This document shows, piece by piece, positions 1 through 8,493 of a stretch of 64,000 bases of DNA. The stretch comes from a bacterium. Lineage in GTDB: Bacteria; Armatimonadota; Zipacnadia; Zipacnadales; UBA11051. A program made the translations under genes and the position numbers. Each line of letters begins with the position of its first letter. Position 1 is the stretch's first letter. The notes beneath the pieces are model-generated. The model was not told the DNA's origin, did no database searches, and saw only the letters and a program-made list of their open reading frames with translations. The stretch lies in assembly GCA_030604405.1 (NCBI GenBank), contig JAUVVY010000008.1, forward strand, positions 62,001 through 126,000, given 5' to 3'.

Positions 1-60
1 CACGGCGACTTTCTTGGCCTGTTGCAGCGGTATCACATAGTCTCCGGAATTTCCACACAT
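1..60 (-). CDS. 5' end of an unidentified gene, cut by the window edge
   Basis: Twenty codons of an open frame start at an ATG at position 60 and run off the window. An AGGAGG ribosome binding site lies 7 bases upstream, so this is probably a real start. It begins MCGNSGDYVIPLQQAKKVAV, which I do not recognise. It sits 36 bases after the pyrB stop on the same strand and is probably the next gene of the pyrimidine operon. By position another pyrimidine gene is possible, but nothing in the visible residues identifies it. Confidence 0.5.
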   Translation of the reverse strand, partial: MCGNSGDYVIPLQQAKKVAV

Positions 61-96
61 GGCATGTCCTCCTACATTATGGCCTCTTGCGGCCTG

Positions 97-1269
97 CTAT
101 TCTGTTTCATGCGCCTGCTCGCAGTACGCGCAAATGACCCGTCCATCGGCCGCCTCGATAAACGCCGGCTCCAGCGGCTCGGTCGTCGTTATACATCCGT
201 CATTCCTACAGGTCCCGACACCCGTGATCCATTCAGGCTCCGGCTCCGGCGCGACCGCCTCAGCTTCCGGCTCGGCCTTTTTCGTCGGCTGGCCCAGGCC
301 GATGCCCTTCACGGCAGGCTGAAACTGCGGCAACTCCAGCAGCAGGGCGATCAGCGCCATTCGCACCGGCACGCCGCCTGCGGCCTGTCGAAAATACGCC
401 GCACGCGGATCGGCATCTACAGCCGGGCTGATCTCGCCCGCCCTCGGCAGCGGATGCAACAACCGCATATTCTCTCTTGCCTGCGTCATGATCTCCGGCG
501 TCAGCACATATACCCCGGCGACCTTTTCATATTCATCTTTATCATCGAACCGCTCGCGCTGGATGCGGGTGATATACAGCACATCGAGTTCGCCGACGCT
601 GCCTTCGAGGTCATCGGTTTCGACGGGCCGCGTGCCTGATGCCGCTTCGATCTCAGCCAAGTAGCGCTCGGGCATTCCTAGCTGCTGCGGCGCGATGCAG
701 ATAATCTCACTGCTCATCCGCGCCATCACCGGAGCCAGCGAGTGCACGGTACGTCCGTACTTCAGGTCTCCACACAGGCCGACCTTCAGGCCCGACAGGA
801 CGCCGAATTCCCGGCGGATGCAGAACAAGTCGGTCAGCGTCTGTGTCGGGTGCTCGCGAGCGCCGTCGCCGGCATTGATGAAGGGCACCGTGGCAGCGGT
901 GGCGGCGACCTTGGCCGCGCCTGCCAACGGGTGCCGCATCACTAAGATGTCGCAGTAGGCGCTGATTATCTTCGCGCTATCGGCCACCGATTCGCCCTTG
1001 GCTGCCGACGAGACCTTGGCGTCCGCAAAGCCGAAAACCTGCCCGCCCAGCCGCAGCATTGCCGCCTCGAAGGAAAGCCGCGTGCGGGTGCTCGGCTCAT
1101 AAAATGCCGTACCCAGGATGCGGTCCAGCGGAGCCACGGGCGAGGGCTGGAGAGCCTCGCCGAAGCCGATGGCCTCCGCCATCTCCTGCGCCGTATCGAG
1201 GAGCAGTTGCAGGTCCTGATCCGACAGGTCCCTGAAGGAGACTAGATTTCTGATGCTCAGTGAGGCCAT
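97..1269 (-). CDS. pyrB: Aspartate carbamoyltransferase with fused PyrI-type zinc domain
   Basis: Catalyses the committed step of pyrimidine synthesis, carbamoyl phosphate plus aspartate to carbamoyl aspartate, in the cytoplasm. The carbamoyl phosphate loop STRTR is at residues 60-64, HPTQTLTD follows in the middle and HPLPRAGEI lies near residue 285. After a Pro/Glu-rich linker, the last 37 residues carry C354-x4-C359-x20-C380-x2-C383 within CITTTEPLEPAF and CAYCE. This matches the zinc domain of the regulatory chain PyrI. The protein is therefore a catalytic chain with only the zinc half of PyrI attached (390 aa; a plain catalytic chain is about 310). The start at 1269 is preferred over an upstream one at 1296 because a GGGGAAAAGAG ribosome site precedes it. 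It is third in an operon after pyrF and a HEPN-like gene. Confidence 0.93.
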   Translation of the reverse strand: MASLSIRNLVSFRDLSDQDLQLLLDTAQEMAEAIGFGEALQPSPVAPLDRILGTAFYEPSTRTRLSFEAAMLRLGGQVFGFADAKVSSAAKGESVADSAKIISAYCDILVMRHPLAGAAKVAATAATVPFINAGDGAREHPTQTLTDLFCIRREFGVLSGLKVGLCGDLKYGRTVHSLAPVMARMSSEIICIAPQQLGMPERYLAEIEAASGTRPVETDDLEGSVGELDVLYITRIQRERFDDKDEYEKVAGVYVLTPEIMTQARENMRLLHPLPRAGEISPAVDADPRAAYFRQAAGGVPVRMALIALLLELPQFQPAVKGIGLGQPTKKAEPEAEAVAPEPEPEWITGVGTCRNDGCITTTEPLEPAFIEAADGRVICAYCEQAHETE

Positions 1270-1308
1270 CTCTTTTCCCCGCATCACGTCAAACAAGCAA
1301 TTGGCGCT

Positions 1309-1977
1309 CTATGTCGAATACTTGATAATGAAGTCCCGCACGCCCTGCATCATAAGCTGTACGGCATTCGGATCTATGTCGGCGGGATCTGAAAAATTGC
1401 CATGATCAACATCGTTTCGTAGATCGCCCCATACTTGCACTTGGCGCCACTGGGGTTTCGAGTAAACTTGCTTCTTCCAGAGTAGGTCGTTTAACTTGCT
1501 GATAGAGCTTTCGCCCTCCCACTCGATCTGGTGTTTCTCGCAGAGCTTTCGCAGGCTGTCTTCCAATACGGCGCCAGTGATGGACACAGCGGGCAGATGG
1601 TACCCTTTCTCATGCAAGTGGGCCGCCATGTCAACCAAATCATCGAATACTCCAGCAGTGACCAGCTCTGCTATGCTCGTCGCCAGCCCACGCTCTAGGT
1701 CAGTCAACGCCGCTTTGAGTACGCCGTTGCCGCTGTATATGGCCGCCATGTTGTAGGTGTTCAAGAGGCCGTCCGAATATCCACGGAACTGTTCGTAATA
1801 GTGGCTTCGCTCCCCGACGGCTACGCGGAGGACGTTGCAGCCGGACATCGCCCATTCCGCCATGGCATCCTCCTGGCCCGGTGCGATCTCCAAATCCCTG
1901 TCGAGCTCAAGGGAACTTCCCAGTTCAATTACCTCTCTGATACGTTCGAAGACACGCTCCAGATTCACTTTGTGCAC
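1309..1977 (-). CDS. HEPN-like protein of unknown function inside the pyr operon
   Basis: A 222-residue protein with no signal peptide or membrane segment. The C-terminal third is predicted helical and carries R187-NDVD-H192, an R-x4-H pattern as in HEPN-type RNases and nucleotide-binding HEPN proteins, close to the end as is usual in that fold. The N-terminal 90 residues match nothing I know. It begins 8 bases after the pyrF stop and ends 40 bases before pyrB, so it should be co-transcribed with both. Its base composition is visibly more AT-rich than that of its neighbours, which suggests later acquisition. A toxin, an RNA-binding or a purely structural role are all possible; the HEPN assignment rests on one motif and its location. 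Confidence 0.75.
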   Translation of the reverse strand: MHKVNLERVFERIREVIELGSSLELDRDLEIAPGQEDAMAEWAMSGCNVLRVAVGERSHYYEQFRGYSDGLLNTYNMAAIYSGNGVLKAALTDLERGLATSIAELVTAGVFDDLVDMAAHLHEKGYHLPAVSITGAVLEDSLRKLCEKHQIEWEGESSISKLNDLLWKKQVYSKPQWRQVQVWGDLRNDVDHGNFSDPADIDPNAVQLMMQGVRDFIIKYST

Positions 1978-1984
1978 CTCAGTC

Positions 1985-2875
1985 TCATAGGCTCTGGCGC
2001 ATGATGGCCGAATTCAGGTCATCCCGCATGGCCCGCGCCGCATCTGCAGCGGCTTTCTGGTAATCGCCGCCGGTCTCGCGGTACGCATATATGATCCCGC
2101 GCGAGGAGTTGACCACCGCGCCGAGGCCGTCTCTGTCAAACGCGCCTGCCACATCACCTGCCCCGCCACCCTGAGCGCCGTAACCCGGCACCAGGAAGAT
2201 GCTGTGCGGCATCAGTTTGCGCAACTCGGCAAGCTGCTGCGGATAGGTGGCTCCCACTACTGCGCCGACGGAGCTGTAGCCACACTCGCCAATCCGTGAA
2301 GCGCCCCAGTCATTGACCAGGCGCGCGACTGTCTCGTAGATCGTGCCCGAGGCCGTCGCCAGGTCCTGCAATTCGCCCGAGCTGGGATTCGAGGTCTTGG
2401 CCAGCACGAATATCCCGCCGCCGACCTCATCGGCCATTCTCATGAACGGCTCTACGCCGTCGGAGCCCAGGTACGGGTTGACGGTCACCGCATCAACTTC
2501 GGCCACAGCGCCCTGGTGGTGCTTGCCGAAACACGCCCGCGCGTAGGCCTCGGCGGTTGAACTTATATCACTGCGTTTAGCGTCTAAGATAACCAGAAGC
2601 TCGTGCTTGCGGGCGTAGGCGATGACCTGCCACATCGCGGCCAGGCCCTCGGGAGCCAGCGCCTCAAAGTACGCCGCCTGCGGCTTTACACAGACCGCGT
2701 AATCGGCTGTGGCGTCAATGATGCCGCAGCAGAACCGGACAACGCTATCGAGGATATCCGTGCTCTGAGAGAACGTGGAGGGAAGCAGATCAGGCCGCGG
2801 GTCGAGGCCCACGCAGACTCGCGAATTCCTGGCCGCGGTAGCTGCGGCCAGACGGTCTGAAAATTGCAATGCCAT
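1985..2875 (-). CDS. pyrF: Orotidine 5'-phosphate decarboxylase (subfamily 2)
   Basis: Converts OMP to UMP, the last step of de novo UMP synthesis. The catalytic cluster D98-A-K100-R-S-D103-I followed by SSTAEAYA is the signature of the longer subfamily 2 enzymes, and the 296-residue length fits that group (subfamily 1 is about 230). The N-terminal strand reads VCVGLDPRPDLLP. Further on, PGYGAQGGGAGD forms the phosphate-binding region. It is first in the operon pyrF, HEPN-like gene, pyrB. A perfect-consensus promoter lies about 40 bases upstream of the start, so the operon is probably strongly and constitutively transcribed. Confidence 0.95.
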   Translation of the reverse strand: MALQFSDRLAAATAARNSRVCVGLDPRPDLLPSTFSQSTDILDSVVRFCCGIIDATADYAVCVKPQAAYFEALAPEGLAAMWQVIAYARKHELLVILDAKRSDISSTAEAYARACFGKHHQGAVAEVDAVTVNPYLGSDGVEPFMRMADEVGGGIFVLAKTSNPSSGELQDLATASGTIYETVARLVNDWGASRIGECGYSSVGAVVGATYPQQLAELRKLMPHSIFLVPGYGAQGGGAGDVAGAFDRDGLGAVVNSSRGIIYAYRETGGDYQKAAADAARAMRDDLNSAIMRQSL

Positions 2876-2916
2876 ACTGACAACTGCCCCCTCGCGCCCG
2901 TAGCGTGTTGGAAGCG

Positions 2917-2946
2917 ATTATACATGCAGGGGCGGGACATTGTCAA
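2917..2946 (-). promoter_or_regulatory. Perfect-consensus sigma-70-type promoter of the pyrF operon
   Basis: Read on the minus strand: TTGACA, an 18-base spacer, then TATAAT. Both hexamers are exact matches to the consensus. The predicted transcription start near 2910 gives a leader of about 35 bases, too short for an attenuator. Confidence 0.85.
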
Positions 2947-3034
2947 AGCGCGGCCAGCCACTGTGCACGGGGGCCAAGTTGTGATAAAATGCCCATTGGG
3001 AGCGGCTCATCAGACCAGAAAGCGAGATGACGCA

Positions 3035-4807
3035 ATGAGGACATTCAGGGTCTTGGGGTTGGTACTGCTCGGGAGTTGCCTCGTTGTGCAAAGTCTGCCC
3101 GCCGAGGCGCAACGGGGCGCGCAGGCCGCCGCGTCTGAATATGATGCGGTGCAAGTCCTCCTGCTGGCCCGTTACCTACAGCTCACGCAGGAGCAGGCCA
3201 AGGCGATCGTGCCGATTGCCACGGAATTGGCCGCGGCAAAGGCGGCGTTGACTAAGGAACTCGACGCCCAGCACCAGGCAGGCGCTAAGACCCTCGAGCA
3301 GGTCATCGCAGCGTGGGCCGCGGGCAAGCCGGCAGAAGCGAAGACACACGCGGCTGCCGATGCCATCCTGGACAAGTACGACCAGACCTACGACGCCTAC
3401 AACGCGACGGTCATCGGCGCCACCGATAAGATGATGGACTTACTCTCAGCAGAACAGAAGCGGCTGGTCGAGACGCCCGCTGAGACCGAGAGGCGCGAGG
3501 CACGGGCCGCTGCCAGCGGCATCATCCCACCGGCCGAATACGTAGTGTCCCAGCTTAAGATCGTGCGCAGTCTGGAACCGGCGGATTACGCGGCCGTCCG
3601 CGTGCTGTTGGCGCGCGAGATGGCCACGTATATTATGCTCGCCATGGACTTTCCCGATGGTGCGCTGCGGCCGATTTCACGGGTTCTGCTCAGGTTAATG
3701 GATGGACTCATGACCCTCAGCAATGCCGAATTTGCCGACTTGCTGCCTGACCTGCCTGCCGAGATCGCCGACAGGCTCCGGCTTCCTGAGGCACCTGACC
3801 CACTGCCGCCGCGGCCAAGCTTGCGCCAGTTGGATGAATTCCTCACCAACCCGGCAACCACCAAGCTGCTGGGGGAGATGCAGTTCCCCGAAGCCGAGGT
3901 GCCACCGCCTCCGCTCTACGGACTTGCCAGCCCGGACCTCGAGGTTGCCGCCAAGCGACTGCATGAGACCACCGACCCCAGACACAAGCTCGAACAGCTC
4001 ATTGACACGATGGACACTCTTTCGACACTCAACGATCTGGACATCGCGCCCGGACAGGCCGCGGCACTGCGACCCTTGGCCGCGAGTCTGCAGCGGGCCT
4101 ACGCAACACAGCAGCAGCAGTGGCAGGAGGCACTGACCGCTCAGCGCGGAAATCTCGCGAAAATCCGCGAAGTGCTTGTGAAAAATGAGCCTCTCACCGA
4201 GGAGCAGATGGACGCCTTGGCTCAGGTGCACCAAGCGGAGGCTGAAGCTGCTTTCCAGTTGCTGACCGCGGCTGCCGCAGAGCTTCGGCCCGTGTATGAC
4301 ATACTGGACGAGGATCAGAATGTGGATATTGACTGGCGCCCGCCGCGTTGTGTTGTGGGCGTCGAACCGCTGGAAGAAAAGCTTGACAGGCTGTTGCAGG
4401 TCGCGGGCGAGATCAATGACTTCTCGCGCTTTTTCCGGGAAGTCCGCTACATGGAACCTATCGGCTACCAGGATGCCGCCACCCAGATGACTGGAGACTT
4501 TCTCGCCCGGTACATGCCGGAGAACGCACCGGATTTCGATGAGGCGGTCAGCTATCTCATAGATGTCCAAGCCGAGGCGCGCGAGTGGCGTGAAGAGCGA
4601 TGGGATGAATCTGTGGCGGCCACGCTTGCCGTTGAGGCGATGATCGGACTTCGACTATTGCCCGAAGGCGCTGAGTTCGGCTCGGGGCCAGCCAGCCGCC
4701 CTGACGCGCCGTACACCTGGTGGGATATGGAGCAGATCTTCTCCGACCCGCTCACACCCAAGCTGCTCACAACCATAATGAGCACTCCCGGCACCGGCCA
4801 GGATTGA
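3035..4807 (+). CDS. Secreted, helical, Ala-rich protein with LTxxQ motifs
   Basis: A 590-residue protein beginning MRTFRVLGLVLLGSCLVVQS, a signal peptide with likely cleavage after PAEA. The mature part is rich in Ala, Glu and Leu and mostly helical. LTQEQ near residue 50 and LTEEQ near residue 387, each in a long helix, resemble the LTxxQ motif of Spy/CpxP-type periplasmic proteins, but the protein is far longer than that family and the match is only local. The start was chosen because the signal peptide begins there; an upstream extension to 2864 would bury it and would overlap the divergent pyrF promoter. It is divergent from pyrF and stands alone. The function is unknown. Confidence 0.8.
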   Translation: MRTFRVLGLVLLGSCLVVQSLPAEAQRGAQAAASEYDAVQVLLLARYLQLTQEQAKAIVPIATELAAAKAALTKELDAQHQAGAKTLEQVIAAWAAGKPAEAKTHAAADAILDKYDQTYDAYNATVIGATDKMMDLLSAEQKRLVETPAETERREARAAASGIIPPAEYVVSQLKIVRSLEPADYAAVRVLLAREMATYIMLAMDFPDGALRPISRVLLRLMDGLMTLSNAEFADLLPDLPAEIADRLRLPEAPDPLPPRPSLRQLDEFLTNPATTKLLGEMQFPEAEVPPPPLYGLASPDLEVAAKRLHETTDPRHKLEQLIDTMDTLSTLNDLDIAPGQAAALRPLAASLQRAYATQQQQWQEALTAQRGNLAKIREVLVKNEPLTEEQMDALAQVHQAEAEAAFQLLTAAAAELRPVYDILDEDQNVDIDWRPPRCVVGVEPLEEKLDRLLQVAGEINDFSRFFREVRYMEPIGYQDAATQMTGDFLARYMPENAPDFDEAVSYLIDVQAEAREWREERWDESVAATLAVEAMIGLRLLPEGAEFGSGPASRPDAPYTWWDMEQIFSDPLTPKLLTTIMSTPGTGQD

Positions 4808-4894
4808 CCGGGAATGGTCTTTGGAGTCGGATGGGCATTTGTACCAAGTATGGCGCAAATGACACACTGTTATTTGGCGTAGGCCAGGCTTTCC

Positions 4895-4939
4895 CCTTCG
4901 ACGTTGCTCAGGGCGGTGAGCTTGTCGAACCGCAGCCTG
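4895..4939. repeat. 45-bp dispersed repeat, copy 1
   Basis: These 45 bases are identical to positions 45423-45467, about 40 kb away. Both copies are intergenic. The sequence contains CTTCGAC and GTCGAA arms and resembles the dispersed 'cctgagc / cttcgac' repeats common in bacterial genomes. Related but divergent versions lie near 12774-12836 and 48534-48600. Confidence 0.8.
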
Positions 4940-4962
4940 GCGGCAGGGCCAACTGCAAAGGC

Positions 4963-4982
4963 GTCGGGCTGGAAAGCCCGAC
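4963..4982. repeat. Short palindrome of the GTCRGGCT family
   Basis: GTCGGGCT, a GGAA loop, then AGCCCGAC: a perfect 8-bp stem. The same palindrome, with small coordinated changes in both arms, recurs at 27526-27545, three times at 48637-48796 and at 59965-59984, always between genes. Confidence 0.75.
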
Positions 4983-5029
4983 CTACGGGTTGGTGAATAA
5001 TCCGGCGTAGATTGCTGCGGGATACGACT

Positions 5030-5617
5030 ATGAATACGGATTTGACCGCTATGACCGCCGAGCAGTGCAAACAGCGCCTGAAAGAACTGATCATCGAGAA
5101 GGCGCTCAGGTTCGGCGATTTCACACTCGCCTCCGGCCAGAAAAGCAGCTACTACATTGACGGCAGACAGGTGACGCTGGACGGCGAGGGCGCTTACTGC
5201 CTGGCGCGCTGCCTCATCGAGCTACTGAAGGACGAAGATGTGGAGGCCGTGGGCGGCATGGCCATCGGCGCCGATCCCATTTCCGGCGCTACCTCGGCAG
5301 TTGCCGCATCCATGGGCCGGAGGCTCGACGCCTTCATGGTGCGCAAGGAGCCCAAAGGCCACGGCACCGGCCAGCAGGTCGAAGGGCCGCTTGCTGAAGG
5401 GGCGCGTGTCGCGATGGTGGAAGACACCGTGACTACCGGCGGCTCAACGCTCAGGGCCATCGCAGCGGTCGAGCGGGAGCGCAACGCCGAAGTCGTCATC
5501 GTCCTGGCAATGGTGGATCGGCAGCAGGGCGCGGCCCAAGCCTTCCAAGAGGCCGGCTACCGCTTCAAGCCGATCTTCACCGTCGCCGACCTGGGCGTCA
5601 AGGTCAAGCCGCTATGA
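5030..5617 (+). CDS. pyrE: Orotate phosphoribosyltransferase
   Basis: Makes OMP from orotate and PRPP, the step before PyrF. The PRPP-binding loop VEDTVTTGGST is at residues 130-140. The flexible loop MVRKEPKGHGTG is at 103-114, and ASGQKSSYYIDGR near 35-47 forms the orotate side. The length (195 aa) is normal. The start at ATG 5030 is preferred to a TTG at 5012, though neither has a strong ribosome site. It stands alone on the plus strand, separated from pyrF and pyrB by a secreted-protein gene and a repeat-rich spacer. Confidence 0.94.
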   Translation: MNTDLTAMTAEQCKQRLKELIIEKALRFGDFTLASGQKSSYYIDGRQVTLDGEGAYCLARCLIELLKDEDVEAVGGMAIGADPISGATSAVAASMGRRLDAFMVRKEPKGHGTGQQVEGPLAEGARVAMVEDTVTTGGSTLRAIAAVERERNAEVVIVLAMVDRQQGAAQAFQEAGYRFKPIFTVADLGVKVKPL

Positions 5618-5749
5618 GTTCAATGTAAATACCTTCATTCAAGACTTCCACTGCGCAGCTTGCAGACATGCGCGCGACGATGTGTTGACCTTCTAGCGCA
5701 TGACAGCGCGCGGAACAGAGTCCAACAGCCCCCTCTACTGAACACTTGT

Positions 5750-5779
5750 TTGACGTCGCATTGCATAGTGTGTTATGAT
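5750..5779 (+). promoter_or_regulatory. Sigma-70-type promoter of the 5.8-7.3 kb cassette
   Basis: TTGACG, an 18-base spacer and TATGAT, followed by the GGGAGGTG ribosome site and ATG of the next gene. The predicted leader is about 43 bases. Confidence 0.6.
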
Positions 5780-5828
5780 AAACGCGCTAGGTGTACGGTA
5801 ACACATGATGATGGGAGGTGAACCTGCG

Positions 5829-7070
5829 ATGCGTGTCCTTATGACAGGAATCACAGGGACCTGCAATAAACAGGTCATGCAAAATCTGGTTCGCTGCACT
5901 TTGCAGGAATGCAAGCTCCAATGGGATCCACAAGATGAGATATCAAAGAAGGTGATCTCTTCACACGAGTTAGAGGACCATCTGCCTACGGATATTATTT
6001 CCTTCCTAGACTCACCTGATGAGCGCCTACGCACTGGGTGGTGGATGCAAGCTTTCGAGGAAGTCATGGCGAAGATCAGCCACCTGCAGGCTTCGCACGT
6101 GATTCTTGGCATGCATATGACGTACAAGCGACATGGCAGCATCTCTTGCCCTAGTAATTGGGGTTATCTGGCAAGCGCGTTCCAGCCCGATGTGGTGGTT
6201 ACCCTTATTGACGATGTGCACGACATCTGGAGTAGAGTAGTAGCGAGAGACCGAACTAGACACTCCGGTTCCTACCTGCGCCTCAGGGAGATTCTGGACT
6301 GGCGATCGTGCGAGACATTGTTATGCGATAAAGCGGCGGATTATTTCACCAAAGAGCTTGGCAAGAAGTGCGAGAACGTTGTCGTCGCAGTGAAGAGTCC
6401 CGCCATAATGCTTTTCCGGTTACTCTTCAAAGCAAGCAGACCGCGTATTTACGCTAGCTATCCAATCACGCATACCAGACATCACGCCCAGAGAAGAGCC
6501 GAGATCGACCAATACCGCAATAACCTGCACGAGCGATTCGCGGTTTTCGACCCACTAGCCATTGACGAGAAAGTATCGGCAATAGTTTTCGAATGCGAAC
6601 ATGGGAAAGACTCACTCAAAGGTGCCCTACCAGCAACGGTAGACAGTGCGACCACGATTCAAGTTGACCGGACAGGGGAGAATTGCCGCTGGCCTTTGTC
6701 CAGAACTGACTTGCTACTCGCGTATGACGCTTCTGCGTACCCGGTGGAGCTATCTGCTGCGGAAGTTCACGAAGCAAGTCAGGATGTTGACCGGCAGATT
6801 CGAGCCCGTGATTTCCGCTTCATAAGTCAGGCCGATGCAGTTGCAGCTTACAAGCCTTGGTACAAGGGAAGCATATCGCAGGGAGTCACCCAGGAACTGA
6901 GCCATGCCATGCAGGCCGGGAAAGGAACTTTCCAATTACAGCCACCAGACAGAAGCAGTTTTGGCGATTCTCCATTTACGGGAGATTCTTTAGGACCACG
7001 CGTGGAAAGCATGCAGGAATTGCTGGAGGCGCTGGAGAATTTGAACATATCGCGAGAGGACGCTTTTTAG
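5829..7070 (+). CDS. Unidentified cytoplasmic protein, possible nucleotide-kinase-like fold
   Basis: A 413-residue soluble protein. The N-terminus MRVLMTGITGTCNKQVMQNL looks like a first beta strand and P-loop, but GITGTCNK is one residue longer than a Walker A box and has Gln after the Lys, so nucleotide binding is uncertain. The middle reads FQPDVVVTLIDDVHDIWSRV and later VARDRTR, recalling the NMP-binding part of adenylate or shikimate kinases. The C-terminal third is a separate segment without known motifs. The start at 5829 is fixed by GGGAGGTG eight bases upstream; three ATGs further up lie before that site. Codon use is markedly more AT-rich than around it. It forms a two-gene unit with the small gene that starts 12 bases later. 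Confidence 0.8.
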   Translation: MRVLMTGITGTCNKQVMQNLVRCTLQECKLQWDPQDEISKKVISSHELEDHLPTDIISFLDSPDERLRTGWWMQAFEEVMAKISHLQASHVILGMHMTYKRHGSISCPSNWGYLASAFQPDVVVTLIDDVHDIWSRVVARDRTRHSGSYLRLREILDWRSCETLLCDKAADYFTKELGKKCENVVVAVKSPAIMLFRLLFKASRPRIYASYPITHTRHHAQRRAEIDQYRNNLHERFAVFDPLAIDEKVSAIVFECEHGKDSLKGALPATVDSATTIQVDRTGENCRWPLSRTDLLLAYDASAYPVELSAAEVHEASQDVDRQIRARDFRFISQADAVAAYKPWYKGSISQGVTQELSHAMQAGKGTFQLQPPDRSSFGDSPFTGDSLGPRVESMQELLEALENLNISREDAF

Positions 7071-7081
7071 GAGGTAGCGAG

Positions 7082-7327
7082 ATGAAGCATACCGAGGCAG
7101 TATACATTCTCGTAATTGACCAGACCGACGAGAGCGAAAAAGTGCTCAAACTAGTGAATGAAGCCGGGCTACCATTAGTTTTGACCCTGAAAGAACCAAT
7201 CGACTGCGAAGTGCCCTGTCTCATAACGCCCTGGGGGGTTTACTCAAGTTCTCAGGAAATCCAGAAGTTCCTAGGTGGAGTAGCCAATGCGTTGCCGCCT
7301 TTGGGAGCAACTGGTACAGCTATTTGA
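7082..7327 (+). CDS. Small protein (81 aa), partner of the preceding gene
   Basis: Starts MKHTEAVYILVIDQTDESEK with a GGAGGT ribosome site just upstream and 11 bases between the genes, so it is clearly translated with its neighbour. The alternation of strands and helices, with a Pro before a strand (VPCLITPWGVYSSS) and a final helix EIQKFLGGV, resembles a thioredoxin or glutaredoxin-like fold. There is no CxxC; only two Cys are present (C42 and C46). The fold assignment is a guess. It shares the lower GC content of the upstream gene. Confidence 0.75.
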   Translation: MKHTEAVYILVIDQTDESEKVLKLVNEAGLPLVLTLKEPIDCEVPCLITPWGVYSSSQEIQKFLGGVANALPPLGATGTAI

Positions 7328-7357
7328 GTTACAGTTAGCGACACCGGCAGCGACCGT

Positions 7358-8413
7358 CTATTCGTAAATCCAGTCCAGCGGCACGCGGCTAATCTGCGTG
7401 AGATTCAGCCCGCCGGTCGCATAGCGCCCGGCACAATACCCCAGCACCACGGTATCCTCGTCATCCAGGAAATGGATGGCAGTGTAGCAGTAACAGCCAT
7501 CGGGGTCGTCATCCAGCACCTTATGACTCTCCCATGTCTCCCCTTCATCTCTGGATATCGCAGTGACCAGCGGCGTGCGCTTGGCCTGCACGTCCGGTGG
7601 GATATTGCTATGATCCGTATAGACGATTAGAATATCGCCAGTCTGTGGGATGCGCCTGATGCTGGCCGGGCTGACACACCTGGTCACCAGATCAGTCGGC
7701 TCGGCATCCGACCAGGTGATGCCGGCGTCTTCGGAATGCGAGCGATAGTGACAGCCCATGTCGGTGCGGCAAAGCATCATCAGCCGGCCGTCGTTGAGTT
7801 CGATAACGCACGGCTCCTGCAAACCTGACTGGCTGTGCTCCGGCGACAGCAACTCGCCGGCGGCCTGCTCCCACATAGCCCCGTCATCGTCGGAGATATA
7901 GCATGTGGCGAAGCCGGGGCGCCGCGTTTGCCCGGCTTGCGGCGGGTAGTGGATGCTGGCGGGCATCAGCAGGCGGCCGGATGACAGCCTCACCACGCGG
8001 TCGTTGTTGACGACGTTGTAGGTCCGCCGCGGCGTGCACAGCACCGGCTCGGCCCAGCTTTCCGTTTCATCGTTGCTGCGGCGCAGGAACGCTCGGCACA
8101 GGCTAAACTCGTGGTCCTTGCGCAGGTAGAAGAGCCCCACGTCGTCGTTGGCCATACGCAGGAGGCTGACCGACATCACGTTGCATTGGCCCTCATTGTC
8201 CAGAATCTTCACATCTTCTCCCCAGGTTCTGCCGCCATCCTCGGAATAGCGGCCGGCCAGATACGCGGCCCCATGATCCGCAGCGCCGCCGTAGAAATGC
8301 GAATACACGAACAACAGCCGGCCATCCTTCAGTCGGATGAACGAGCCCTCGGAGTTGCGGGGATTTTCCTCAGATGGCGGCAGTAGGGGAATTTTTTCAA
8401 GTTGCCCGGGCAT
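7358..8413 (-). CDS. Sialidase-like six-bladed propeller protein (BNR/Asp-box)
   Basis: A 351-residue protein with four Asp-box turns: SEDGGRTWGED, SDDDGAMWEQ, SEDAGITWSD and SRDEGETWES. The first strand EGSFIRLKDGRLLFVYSHF is the usual opening of exo-alpha-sialidase-family proteins. There is no signal peptide, so it should be cytoplasmic. In soil and sediment bacteria such proteins often act on sugars other than sialic acid, and no sialic acid catabolic genes lie nearby, so the substrate is open. An AAGGAGAG ribosome site precedes the ATG. It converges with the 81-residue gene. Confidence 0.85.
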   Translation of the reverse strand: MPGQLEKIPLLPPSEENPRNSEGSFIRLKDGRLLFVYSHFYGGAADHGAAYLAGRYSEDGGRTWGEDVKILDNEGQCNVMSVSLLRMANDDVGLFYLRKDHEFSLCRAFLRRSNDETESWAEPVLCTPRRTYNVVNNDRVVRLSSGRLLMPASIHYPPQAGQTRRPGFATCYISDDDGAMWEQAAGELLSPEHSQSGLQEPCVIELNDGRLMMLCRTDMGCHYRSHSEDAGITWSDAEPTDLVTRCVSPASIRRIPQTGDILIVYTDHSNIPPDVQAKRTPLVTAISRDEGETWESHKVLDDDPDGCYCYTAIHFLDDEDTVVLGYCAGRYATGGLNLTQISRVPLDWIYE

Positions 8414-8493
8414 GTTTGTCTCTCCTTAGTGGGTGCGTGTAGAGACTACGCAGGCCAGTCTCAGGCCCCTCCAACGACTTAACGGCAACGAAT

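Noticed and set aside
7358-8413. True sialidase for sialic acid use
   Set aside because: Asp-box propellers are common in many enzymes, and no sialic acid lyase, kinase or transporter is in the window.
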